Assembly: GCA_002284615.2 (NCBI GenBank)
Contig: MU071084.1
Span: 1 to 16,793, forward strand
Direction: 5' to 3'
DNA length: 16,793 bases
Source of the DNA: Dunaliella salina
Lineage: Eukaryota; Chlorophyta; Chlorophyceae; Chlamydomonadales; Dunaliellaceae
Shown: positions 1-7,589 of the stretch, in pieces
How the letters are laid out: every line of letters starts with the position of its first letter
How positions within the stretch are numbered: the stretch's first letter is position 1
Program-made: the position numbers and the translations under genes
Notes under the pieces: generated by a model
What the model saw: only the letters and a program-made list of their open reading frames with translations
Told to the model about the DNA's origin: nothing
Database searches by the model: none

Positions 1-18
1 CACACACACACACACACA
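1..18. repeat. (CA)n microsatellite at the window edge
   Basis: Nine CA units open the window and lie 13 bases upstream of the exon 1 acceptor, so the tract probably belongs to the preceding intron. Its true length is unknown because it runs off the edge. Confidence 0.9.
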
Positions 19-31
19 TTTGCCTGTGCAG

Positions 32-162
32 AGCACAGAGCAGCAAGGCCGTCCATGTGCACCAGCTGGACCTCAGGAGGCCGAAGGACCAGAATAAGGA
101 CCAAGATAGGGGTCAGAACGAGAGCCTCGAGCAAAGGCCAAGTAAGGAAATGGAGGACAAAG
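32..162 (+). CDS. Exon 1 (internal exon of the gene model), charged hydrophilic segment
   Basis: Acceptor TGCCTGTGCAG ends at 31. The frame is open from GCA at 33 to AAA at 159-161, with one base from the previous codon, so the exon is entered in phase 2. It encodes about 43 very hydrophilic residues, including SSKAVHVHQLDLRRPKDQN and, near the end, RPSKEMEDK. The donor used here is G|GTAGCT at 163, leaving phase 1 to match exon 2. A closer-to-consensus donor, A|GTAAGG at 142, is 21 bases upstream, also leaves phase 1 and would drop seven codons. There is no Met start in a suitable place, so an earlier exon must exist outside the window. Composition suggests a disordered region; no function is assigned. 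Confidence 0.5.
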
Positions 163-570
163 GTAGCTGAAGAATAATAGACCAAAAGAAGCCCTAAGCA
201 TTGGTCAATTGAGCCAAGCAATTGGTCTACAGAGTGTGTGTTGGGCCTGTTGGAACTGGAACAGTCATGCTGGCAGATGGGACGTAAACAGGTCTTTTTC
301 CGTACATGGAAAAAGGCCCCATATCATCCAGAGAATTAGGGGCCTTTTGTCCATGCTGCCCCGTGGCTGTGCCCAAAGAGTGATCAAAGTTGGGAAAGCA
401 TTTGTACAGCACCTACTGTTGTTTACTTTTCACACACTCATCCTGGCACAGCAAGAGCTGAGCATTCTGGCAATCGCTTCATTGTGCTGCGTGCACCTTT
501 GCAGAGCATCGTGTGTTATGAGTTATAAAACATCTTGCTCATTTTAACATCCTTGCTCGTGTACGTACAG
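163..570 (+). other. Intron 1 (408 bp)
   Basis: Between the proposed exons 1 and 2. It contains a perfect 10-bp inverted repeat (311-320 with 339-348, AAAAGGCCCC/GGGGCCTTTT, 18-base loop) and a 9-bp one at its 3' end described separately. I saw no coding signal; the open frame at 209-547 has no exon-like composition. Confidence 0.45.
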
Positions 571-579
571 GCAAGGATG
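548..579 (+). promoter_or_regulatory. Hairpin enclosing the 3' splice site of exon 2
   Basis: CATCCTTGC at 548-556 is perfectly complementary to GCAAGGATG at 571-579. The 14-base loop, 557-570, ends in the acceptor CAG itself, and the 3' arm is the first nine bases of exon 2. If it folds in the pre-mRNA, the acceptor sits in the loop. The pairing is seen directly; a regulatory role is inference. Confidence 0.4.
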
Positions 580-635
580 AACCTGCGGAGTGGCGCAAGC
601 GTGTGCATAAAGCGCGGCGCAACGCTTTTCTGCTG
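571..635 (+). CDS. Exon 2, short basic segment
   Basis: Sixty-five bases between acceptor GTACGTACAG (ends 570) and a near-perfect donor CTG|GTAAGC at 636. It is entered in phase 1 and left in phase 0. It encodes KDEPAEWRKRVHKARRNAFL plus a final Leu, a basic, probably helical stretch. GC is clearly higher than in the flanks, and both splice sites are strong, so I consider this one of the better short exons. Joined to exon 1 the junction codon is GGC (Gly). The cluster of Arg and Lys could be a nuclear-localisation or nucleic-acid-contact segment, but that is only inference. Family unknown. Confidence 0.55.
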
Positions 636-1869
636 GTAAGCTGCATCAGACCTTTTAGTGCAATGGCTCATGTTTGAAAACACAGGGTTCATCTTTTAAG
701 CGCGCAGCTTGCTTTGAATTTTGACGCCAGCCAAGGCTTTTGCATTTTTTATGTAAGGCTGTGCTTGTGTGTGTAAAGGATTTCTTGAATGCAGGACCCA
801 CATATACTGCGCCTGTACAGCAATTGTGGATGTACTTACCGGCCAGCTAGCGCCACTTGTCGCCTAGTGGGAAGCCTACCCTCATACAAATTAACAAAAT
901 GCCAGTCAAAAGATGGATGCTGTGTTTTCCTTTTCTCTCGGGGTGAGCACCATCAGCTGGAGTGACAGCTCTTCCTTCATCGCGATGCACATGTATTTGC
1001 TCATGTGTGGGCATGTTTATGTTTTTTTTTAATCATGTTTGTGTGTGGGCATGTTTGTGATCACAAACCATGCTTGTGCCAGGTGCTCACCATGAACAGG
1101 CTGAAACGAGGCCTTAGCTCCCCATTTCGAAGCACACATGTTTGCCCGGTGATGATTATGGATTATACTTGTGCCAGGCATCAACCATCAACCATTGTTC
1201 TTCTGTGCCCAGAGCTCACATTGATTCATACTTGCACATGTGCCAGTTGCCGTTGGCCAAGTGCCAAACAAAAAAAGCTAGTCAAGCCTGCTGCATCCTC
1301 CTAACATTCATCCTAACGCCATCTCCACTTTGTCTCAAGCGCTGACAATGGAGCCTACTTGCTCACGTGCCAGGTGCTGACCATGAACAGGCTAAAGCAA
1401 GGCCATAGCAACCCATAGTGCAAGTTGCGGTTGGCCAGGCATCATACTTACCTCTGTGTCCATGTGCTGACAATGGAGCCTACTTGCTCATGTGCCAGGT
1501 GCTCACCATGAACAGGCTGAAGCAGGGCCAAAGCAACCCAAAGTGCAAGTCGCGGTTGGCAAGGTACCATACTTACGTCTGTGCCAATGTGCTGACAATG
1601 GAGCCTACTTGCTCATGCGCCAGGTGCTCACCATGGACAGGCTGGAACGAGTCCATGGCAAGCCAAAGTGCAAGTTGCCGTGGGCCAGGTACCACATTTA
1701 CATCTGCCAATGTGCTGACAATGGAGCCTACTTGCTCATGCGCCAGGTGCTCACCATGAACAGACTGAAACGAGGCCAAAGCAAACTAAAGTGCAAGTTG
1801 CCGTGGGCCAGGCACCATACTTACGTCTGCCAATGTGCTGACAATGGAACCTACTTGCTCATGCGCCAG
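636..1869 (+). other. Intron 2 (1,234 bp)
   Basis: The first 400 bases hold no feature I can name. From about 1070 a degenerate unit, and from 1341 a regular 123-125-bp tandem array, runs up to and into exon 3. Open frames here are explained by the 123-bp period, a multiple of three. Confidence 0.45.
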
Positions 1870-1915
1870 GTGCTCACCATGAACAGACTGAAACGAGGCC
1901 ACAGCTACCCAAAGC
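1341..1915 (+). repeat. 123-125-bp tandem repeat carrying copies of the exon 3 acceptor and 5' edge
   Basis: The landmark GCTGACAATGGA(A/G)CCTACTTG begins at 1341, 1466, 1591, 1714 and 1837, giving periods of 125, 125, 123 and 123. Each unit contains a CCAGGTGCT(C/G)ACCATG core, which in the last unit is the proposed acceptor and first bases of exon 3. A looser copy of this core lies at about 1078-1115. The 123-bp units keep one frame, which produces a spurious 41-residue protein repeat. The last unit is the one continuous with the unique exon 3 sequence. Confidence 0.85.
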
Positions 1916-1956
1916 GCCTCCCCTTTGTGGAGGACCTCAACTTCACCATACCCCAG
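1870..1956 (+). CDS. Exon 3, basic then acidic/hydrophobic segment
   Basis: Acceptor CGCCAG ends at 1869 and donor CCCCAG|GTATCA starts at 1957; phase 0 in and out, 29 codons. It encodes VLTMNRLKRG, then HSYPKRLPFVEDLNFTIPQ. The second half is unique sequence and looks genuinely coding; the first ten codons lie in the last unit of a tandem array, so the acceptor choice is less certain. The same frame stays open further upstream through the array, and a longer exon cannot be excluded. Family not recognised. Confidence 0.5.
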
Positions 1957-2160
1957 GTATCAGCGCAGTTTCCTTTTGTTCTGCAGCCCTGTAATCAACA
2001 AGTCCACTCATTCTGCAATCGGTGGGGCTGGCCAGATCTGCAGGTGTTAGTACACGTAGTAAATACTGGTACAGAATATGGCATAGCTACGGAATTTGTA
2101 TGCAGTTGGGACTCTGAGATACCTAAGTAGCCAACCCTACAATAGGCCTGGAGCTGAGCA

Positions 2161-2397
2161 CGCTTTGCTGGCACACCTGTGTCCTTGAACAGGCTGGATC
2201 GATGTTGTTTGGATCCTGCATGCCTGCCTTTATGCTGCAACAAATACTGAGGCAGCTTCAATTCCTCTGGTATGGACGTTGTCCCCGTCAGTCCTCACAC
2301 ACCTGCCAGTCAAAACCTCTGTTACACCCTTTTCTTTTGCACAACGGCCTAAACTTGGACAGGATGGGGGTGCTGCAGCTCAGTGGTTGGAATTTGT
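2161..2397 (+). repeat. Dispersed repeat R1, copy a
   Basis: Aligns by eye with 3813-4080. Shared landmarks in the same order are TGTGTCCTTGAA, TTGTTTGGATCCTGCATGCC, TTTATGCTGCAACAA, GTCAGTCCTCACACAC, AACCTCTGTTAC, CTTGGACAGGATGGG and CTGCAGCTCAGTGGTTG. Copy b carries a small insertion before CTTGGACAGG. Neither copy has obvious terminal repeats. Confidence 0.8.
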
Positions 2398-3124
2398 TGT
2401 CCATACTTGAATAGGGGGCGTCAGAAAGCATAACTTTTTGGTGGCATGTTTCAATCCGGTTAAGATTTATATGTTCGGAATCCTGAGATTGAGAGCTATC
2501 AACTGGTATATGTATGGGTTCGATCGGAGGAGGAGGAGGAGGGTGGGTGGGTGGTCGAGGGGGGTTCCGCCTTTTTGGGACCCACCCTTCAAAATTTTTT
2601 TGAGGCACTCGAACAGAATTTTAAATATATCATTGGATCCCTGAGCTCGAGAACTGTCGATCGACACCCTCTTTGAGCAAATTGGGCGAAGGGGTGGTCA
2701 TCTGTGCAGGATCAGAGTCAGTGGCACATGTGCATGGGTGTGGGTCGCTAGGGGGGTGAAGGCGGACATGCAGCAGACAAATCCAAACTTCCATGATAGT
2801 GACAATGTGTAATATGTGCTTGCATGGTGAAGTCTGAAGGGCCGTTCATGGACTGGCAAGCCAGTTGTGGGTGCCTGGCAGAACAGGCTTGCACAGGCGT
2901 CCGCTCCTCAGTTTTTGCCCCACAACTCTGCTCCAATTGAGTGTTTCATTGTGCTGACTATGCGGATGGGCAGGGAATTCGAGAAGGAGCAGATTGGAAC
3001 CCTTTTTCTTAAAGTTGGGGTACTGGAAGGGGAAATTTGGGGGTGGTGGGTGAGTCAAGGGGGTCCCACCCAAAATTTACACATGCCTGTGGGCAATTTT
3101 TTTTTTCGCATCCCGCCTTGAAAT

Positions 3125-3690
3125 GCTTTTTCTGAGAGGTAAGGTAAGGGTACATCGCTCTACCTGCTTACAAGGGCAGTTGAGGGGATTCAATCCCAGG
3201 ACTACCTCCGATTTTGGCAGCTTCCAAGGGGGCACCACTGCACAGTGCAGTTTCCGCTATCCCCACATTTCCGCGGACCCCAGGTCAAGCCATACTTTCA
3301 TGAGAGGGTTTTGGTCACCAACCTGCAAAAGTCCCTCCCTGCCCCACTTCCAACCCTCATGCTGAACACATGGGGTGTGACAGAGATGGGGCACACCTTT
3401 GCCTGGATCCTCTTTGGTCCTTCTCCCTCGTGCGTGATTGCTTTTGGGTGGAGCGTGCATAACCCTGCTTATACTTTCTGCTCCCTCGAGCCAGCCCACC
3501 CCTTTTTGCCCTTCGCCACGTGCTTCTTGTCCCCTCACAGTGTTGTTGCACAAGAGCACGAGGCTAGAGCGCGTGCGTGGTTTTGTGGTGCGCGCAGCAT
3601 TGCTGCGCACACCACAAAACCACACTCGCGCTCCGGCATCAAGCGCTCGTTGTAGTAGTACGAGAAATTCACCCACACACCCTACGATGA
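3125..3690 (+). repeat. Dispersed repeat R2, copy a, with long palindrome
   Basis: Aligns with 5068-5645. Shared landmarks are GAGAGGTAAG, GGGTACAT(C/T)GCTCTA, GGGCAG(T/C)TGAG, CACCACTGCACAGTGCAGTT, the GGAACCTCTT/GGATCCTCTT region, GTGGAGC(G/A)TGCA and GAAATTCACCCACAC. Near its 3' end is a 33/33-base palindrome (3567-3599 with 3601-3633, 30 of 33 paired). A GATTCAATCCC block near 3187 (GATTCGACCCC in copy b) resembles a Pol III B box, but no A box was found, so I do not call it a SINE. Confidence 0.8.
3567..3633. repeat. 33-bp-arm palindrome in R2 copy a
   Basis: Arms 3567-3599 and 3601-3633 around a single central base, with three mismatched positions. The core is GTGGTTTTGTGGTG against CACCACAAAACCAC. 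Copy b of R2 keeps the palindrome with a changed core, so pairing is retained. Confidence 0.85.
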
Positions 3691-3774
3691 TGCACTCTTC
3701 TGCACAGCACAGAAGCCCACACAGAAGTGGAGTCAGCCGCGGTACGACAGATGTCCACACGGAAGTGGAGTCAG

Positions 3775-3812
3775 ACACTGAACGAGGACTGCCCACATTT
3801 CATAGTGATGCA
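3775..3812 (+). pseudogene. Decayed duplicate of the exon 4 5' edge
   Basis: After GTCAG at 3770-3774 the sequence reads ACACTGAACGAGGACTGCCC, encoding TLNEDCPHFI, against ACGCTGGGTGAGGATTGCCC, encoding TLGEDCPRFI, at exon 4. Similarity stops near 3812, where R1 copy b begins, which marks a duplication breakpoint inside the exon. The frame happens to remain open through R1 to about 4074, so accidental inclusion would add about 100 codons before a stop. Confidence 0.6.
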
Positions 3813-4080
3813 GCTTTGCTTGCACGGCTGTGTCCTTGAAAAGGCTAACTCGAGGTTGTTTGGATCCTGCATGCCTGTCTTTATGCTGCAACAAGAACTG
3901 AGGCAGCTTAAGTTCCTCCTCGAAGGGACATTTGTAGGGACATTGCCTTTGTCAGTCCTCACACACTTGCCAGTCCAAACCTCTGTTACGCCCTTTTATG
4001 GCCTACAATTGCAATACAATTTCCACAATGGCCAAAGCTTGGACAGGATGGGGCTGCTGCAGCTCAGTGGTTGAAATTTA
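3813..4080 (+). repeat. Dispersed repeat R1, copy b
   Basis: Second copy of the R1 unit, starting directly after the decayed exon 4 edge. Longer than copy a because of an insertion around 4000-4030. Confidence 0.8.
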
Positions 4081-4146
4081 TTAAGAGACTTTTGGTCAGG
4101 TCAGCCAAGTAGGTTTGAGTTAATGCCCTGCTACAGCCAGCTGATT

Positions 4147-4199
4147 CTGAGTATGCAGGACCCTTGTCTGGACCCTTCTGAGCAACCCTGCATACTCAG
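4147..4199. repeat. Perfect 13-bp inverted repeat
   Basis: CTGAGTATGCAGG at 4147-4159 and CCTGCATACTCAG at 4187-4199, with a 27-base spacer. The right arm recurs near 4992-5004 in CCCTGCATACTCAGT, so it may be the end of a small element rather than a functional hairpin. Confidence 0.8.
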
Positions 4200-4246
4200 T
4201 CTGGGCCGTGGGCTGCCCAGGGTGTGGGGCCAGAAATCAGGCAAAA

Positions 4247-4413
4247 TCCCTGCCAAAATGGCCCACCCCCCGGGGTCCTCAGAAGCCCCTCCCCGGCTTA
4301 CCTGACCAGCAGCAATGGCTAAGCACTTCACCAGAAGCACATTCCAGTCCGGCCCGGGGGGCTGGGGCGGGAGTCCAGAAAATCGCTCCCCGGCACCCCG
4401 ATTTTGGCAGGGA
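4247..4413. repeat. Perfect 13-bp inverted repeat framing 141 bp
   Basis: TCCCTGCCAAAAT at 4247-4259 and ATTTTGGCAGGGA at 4401-4413. The enclosed part is GC-rich. It could be a small non-autonomous element, but no target-site duplication was found immediately outside the arms. Confidence 0.55.
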
Positions 4414-5067
4414 AATGGCGAGAAGCAAAGGCTTCTTGTACACTGGACAGGTTCCAGTCAAAATTCGGTTGATCGAACCATAATTGGCTAGATGCTCTGT
4501 ACGACAGATGGGAGTTCTACCTGGTTTTCAAAGGGTGGCAGGCTGGGAATGAAAAGGAGATGGCTTTTAAAATTCTGTGACAGTTGGCGCTTTGACCATG
4601 CCCCAGGGACGCGCAAACCCTCTCCTGGGCCCCAAAACCTGGCAAGTCATGCCTTAGAGACATGCTGAGTAAGTCCTCATACTTGGGTTGTGGCCAAACA
4701 CAGTGCTTGCCTGGATTCCCCGTTCCCACCGCTTTTGCCTAGCAAATGGCGCACAAGTGACATGCACTAAGTGCTCAAGACAAAGTCCCCCCCCCCCCCC
4801 TTTTTATCACTCCGATGGACCAGGCTTGGACTAAAACCTATCTGAGAGGCAAAATATGGGCAAAATTTGGGCCGGAGCAGGTTTTTTGGCACCCATTTCC
4901 TTGGGAATGGTCAAAAAGGACCTAAAAGACCCCCGGCTCAATTTCTGAGCCTTACCCTCACTTTTTCGATGCAGAAGTACCAAATAGGCCACCCTGCATA
5001 CTCAGTTTGCAACGGGGCATTCACTCCTCATTTTCACACATACTTGGCTGGCCTGACTATTGGAATA

Positions 5068-5645
5068 CCTTTTATGAGAGGTAAGTCAAGGGTACATTGC
5101 TCTATCTCTACTAGGGCAGCTGAGCGGATTCGACCCCAGGACCAACTCCGACTCCAGAAGCTCCCAGGGATGCACCACTGCACAGTGCAGTTTCCTTAAT
5201 CCCTGCATTTCCGGAGACCCAGGTTAAGCCTCTTCCCGAGATCGTGTTTTGGTCACCTGCCTGCTACAGCCCTGCTCTACCCACTTCCAGCCCTTATGCA
5301 GAACACAGGGGTGCAACAAAGATGGAGCGTTCCTGTGCCTGGAACCTCTTCAGTCATGTCCCTCTTGTGTCCTTGCTTTTGCGTGGAGCATGCACAACCC
5401 TGCTTGTGATACCTGTTCCTTTGAATCAACCCACCCCTTCCTGCCCTTCACCGCGTGCTTCTCTCTCCCACACAACATTTTTGCAACAGGAACGCGCAGG
5501 CCAGAGCGCGTGTGTGTGGTCTTGTGGTCGGCACAGCGCTGTTGCGCTCACCACAAGACCACACACACACTTTCTGGCCTTGCGCTTTTGTCGTAGCAGG
5601 ACAAGAAATTCACCCACACGCTCCGCGACCTTGCGCTCCTTTACA
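5068..5645 (+). repeat. Dispersed repeat R2, copy b, with palindrome
   Basis: Second copy of R2. Its palindrome has perfect 19-bp arms, 5510-5528 and 5550-5568 (GTGTGTGTGGTCTTGTGGT and its complement). It runs directly into the 137-bp tandem array upstream of exon 4. Confidence 0.8.
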
Positions 5646-6000
5646 CAGGTGCTGGGGTTGGACAGCCGTATCATTTTTGCGCATTTTCACCACCAGACCA
5701 CAGGTGCTCTGGCCTCCTGCTCTTGTTGAAGCAGGACGAGAATTTCACCCACATGCTCTGCGACCTTGCACTCTCTCACACACAGACGCTCGGCAAAGAC
5801 TGCTGTACAATTTTTGCGCAGTTTCACCATAAGACCACACGCACGCTCCAGCCTTGTGCTTTTGTTGTAGTAGAGCGAAAAATTCACCCACACGCTCAGT
5901 GACCTTGCACAGGCTACAACAGCAAAGGAGGGCCTCCCGTCAAAGACAGACTGCTAGCCTGTGACCTTGCACTCTCTTCCACACAGACGCTGGGTGAGGA
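5603..6000 (+). repeat. 137-bp tandem array carrying copies of the exon 4 acceptor and edge
   Basis: The landmark GA(A/T)ATTCACCCACA, or a near match, begins at about 5603, 5739 and 5878, giving periods of 136-139. Each unit holds a pyrimidine-rich stretch (CTTGCACTCTCT), an ACACAG acceptor and an exon-edge-like sequence. The edges start at 5649 (VLGLDSRIIFAH), 5786 (TLGKDCCTIFAQ) and the presumed real one at 5987 (TLGEDCPRFIEAQ). The third unit is interrupted at 5913-5960 by unrelated sequence. Confidence 0.75.
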
Positions 6001-6730
6001 TTGCCCCCGTTTCATCGAGGCACAGCAGCGCTGCGGCGTCATCCGCCAGACCATCCAGAGCCTGAAAACGGAGCTGGGCGAGCTGCTACACAGCTCTGCC
6101 GACGATATCAGCGCTGCCTTGCCCACCGCGCATTCTCCCCGCCCAGCAGCTGCCGCCCAGCAGCTCCTGCCGCATCAGCTGCCGCAGCCGCAGCCGCAGC
6201 AGCAGCAGCAGCCACCCAGCAGCAGCTGCCGCCTTGCAGCTGCCCCTCTCGGTTCCAGACCACATGCAACGCCAGCTGGCCATGGCGATGCTCTGGCCTC
6301 TGGCACTGGGAATGGTGCACACAGAGGTGGATGTACTCTGAGCCCTGCAGCTGGGATCGGTGGGGGGGGTATTAGAAATAGTGCCGTTGGCAGTATGGCC
6401 GTGTCTCCTGCTCTTGGGGCAACCACTCCTGGTGCTGGTACTGGAGAGCATGATGGCATGCACCATGCTTCTGCAGTAAGTGGAGCAACAAGTGCTGCTG
6501 CGACGCCACCACAAGCTGCAGCGGAGGCCGCCAAAGCGCAGAGCAGCCACGCGGCAGGGAGTGCTGGCTTGAGGGTCCTGGCGAAGTCTGCTTCAGCGCC
6601 ATCAGCTCCAGTTTTAGCTCCAGCACCGGCAGCAGGGGGGCATGCAGCAGCTGTGCGCGCTTCGCCCTCAAAGCCGTTGGCAGCGCCAGCAGCAACTGCA
6701 GCTGCTGAAAGCCCGGTCAAGCGTGCACAG
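5987..6730 (+). CDS. Exon 4, helical segment followed by Gln/Ala-rich region
   Basis: The longest exon: 248 codons, phase 0 at both ends, acceptor TTCCACACAG (ends 5986), donor GCACAG|GTGCGT at 6731. Residues 1-43 read as folded, probably helical, sequence with regularly spaced hydrophobics (RFIEAQQRCGVIRQTIQSLK, then TELGELL). From about residue 55 the composition is Ala/Gln/Pro/Ser/Gly-rich, with a PQPQPQQQQQ tract (near 6183-6212) and many Ala runs, typical of a disordered linker or activation-type region. The last 34 codons (6629-6730) are duplicated as exon 5. Upstream partial copies of the exon start complicate the choice of acceptor, but only this one continues into unique coding sequence. 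No catalytic motif was seen. Confidence 0.7.
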
Positions 6731-6826
6731 GTGCGTGAACTGGGACACAGTTGGGGGATGGCCAACACTTGTGTGAATGAATTTTTTTCCATGGTTTTTC
6801 ATAATTTTTGCAAGCCTGTAGGCCAG
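6731..6826 (+). other. Intron 4 (96 bp) between duplicated exon segments
   Basis: Begins GTGCGTGAAC and ends GGCCAG. AT-rich (ATTTTTTTCC, TTCATAATTTTTG) in sharp contrast to both flanking exons. The frame happens to be open across it, so retention would be translatable and would add 32 codons, but composition argues that it is spliced. Confidence 0.6.
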
Positions 6827-6928
6827 GCAGCAGGGGGGCATGCAGCAGCTGTGCGTGCATCGCCCTCTAGGCTGGTGGCAGCTGCAGTAGCAACTGCAGC
6901 TCCAGAAAGCCCGGTCAGCCGTGCACAG
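6827..6928 (+). CDS. Exon 5, duplicate of the last 34 codons of exon 4
   Basis: Exactly 102 bases, phase 0 in and out, acceptor GGCCAG, donor GCACAG|GTGCGT identical to that of exon 4. It matches 6629-6730 at 89 of 102 bases and 27 of 34 residues, from AAGGHAAAVRASPS to RAQ. Because the length is a multiple of three and the phases are symmetric, inclusion or skipping keeps the frame. Differences are mostly conservative (Arg for Lys, Val for Leu), with one Lys-to-Ser change before the final RAQ. Function unknown; part of the Ala-rich region. Confidence 0.65.
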
Positions 6929-6990
6929 GTGCGTGAGCTGGAGAGGCTCAGCCAATGCTTTCCTGTATGGAGAGTTTAAGGATTGGGTTG

Positions 6991-7150
6991 GTGTGGGGTT
7001 GCAAATGTTGTAGGTCATACAGGGGTGTGCGGTTGCAAATGTTGTAGGTCGTACAGGGGTGTGGGGTTGCTAGTGTTGTAGGTCGTACATGGGGTGTGGG
7101 GTTGCAAATGTTTAGGTCGCACAGGGGTGTGGGGTTGCAAATGTTGTAAA
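6991..7150 (+). repeat. 34-bp minisatellite, about 4.7 copies
   Basis: Unit GTGTGGGGTTGCAAATGTTG TAGGTCGTACAGGG, repeated head to tail with few changes. One stray unit (TTGCAAATTTTGTAGGTCGT) occurs again near 7287-7306. Confidence 0.85.
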
Positions 7151-7416
7151 TGCGCAGGTACAAGACTTGGGGCACAGCTGGCTTAGCCGATGCTTTCCTG
7201 AATGGAGAGTTCAAGGGTGTCGATGCTTTCCTGTATGGAGATTTTAAGGATAGCAAATGCTTCCCTGGATGGAGGTTCTAGGGTTGTTGCAAATTTTGTA
7301 GGTCGTACGGCCCTTTGGTGTAGGGAAGTGCTGGCTGTATGTCAGTCAAGGCACTTACTTGCGGCTCAATGGGTCTGAGCTTAAGCTTGCAAGTGCATGT
7401 TGTAACTAGGGTTGGC

Positions 7417-7584
7417 CATTTCCATCCGTTGGGATTGTCGCCCCAAATACATACCCGTATTTGTATTCCGTACCCTTACTTTCTCTACACTTTTCACACA
7501 CTCTCCAGGGGACCAGGTCCTCTATTATACCCGTATTTCCGTACCAGTTTTTCCTATGCATATTATACGCCTGCGGAAACCCTA
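7417..7584. mobile_element. Small hAT-like non-autonomous element (MITE), 168 bp
   Basis: Ends are TAGGGTT and AACCCTA, of the type known for hAT elements. Flanks are GTTGTAAC (7409-7416) and GTTATAGC (7585-7592), an 8-bp target-site duplication matching at 6 of 8 positions. The inverted repeats are short; with the flanks, 11 bp pair perfectly (TAACTAGGGTT/AACCCTAGTTA). The interior is AT-leaning with repeated CCCGTATTT and CCGTACC motifs, and has no coding capacity. Confidence 0.5.
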
Positions 7585-7589
7585 GTTAT

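Larger units (their letters stand above)
1957..5986 (+). other. Intron 3 (about 4.0 kb), built largely of duplicated blocks
   Basis: The largest intron of the model. It contains two copies of repeat R1, two of R2, a decayed copy of the exon 4 edge at 3775, and a 137-bp tandem array ending at exon 4. The stretches 2398-3124 and 4081-5067 between these repeats show only purine- or G-rich runs, inverted repeats and a C14 run at 4787-4800. I see no exon in them. Confidence 0.5.
6629..6928 (+). repeat. Two-copy tandem duplication of an exon segment (period 198)
   Basis: Copies at 6629-6730 and 6827-6928, each followed by the same donor context. A further weak trace, GCGCAGGTACAAGACTTGGG, is at 7155-7174, followed like exon 5 by a GCC(A/G)ATGCTTTCCTG block (6949 and 7188). 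Confidence 0.85.

Noticed and set aside
2524..3080. G-rich runs (GGAGGAGGAGGAGGGTGGGTGG and GGGGGTGGTGGGTGAG) as G-quadruplexes or as an exon
   Set aside because: Possible quadruplex sequence but with no positional link to a gene feature, and the frames are not exon-like; perhaps two more copies of a minor repeat.
3180..3200. B-box-like GATTCAATCCC in R2 as evidence of a tRNA-derived SINE
   Set aside because: No A box at a fitting distance, no foldable tRNA-like head and no A-rich tail or target-site duplication found.
6086..6792. Long minus-strand frames opposite exon 4 (154 and 205 codons)
   Set aside because: Antisense shadows of a GC- and GCA/GCT-rich exon. The plus strand has proper splice sites and phase continuity.
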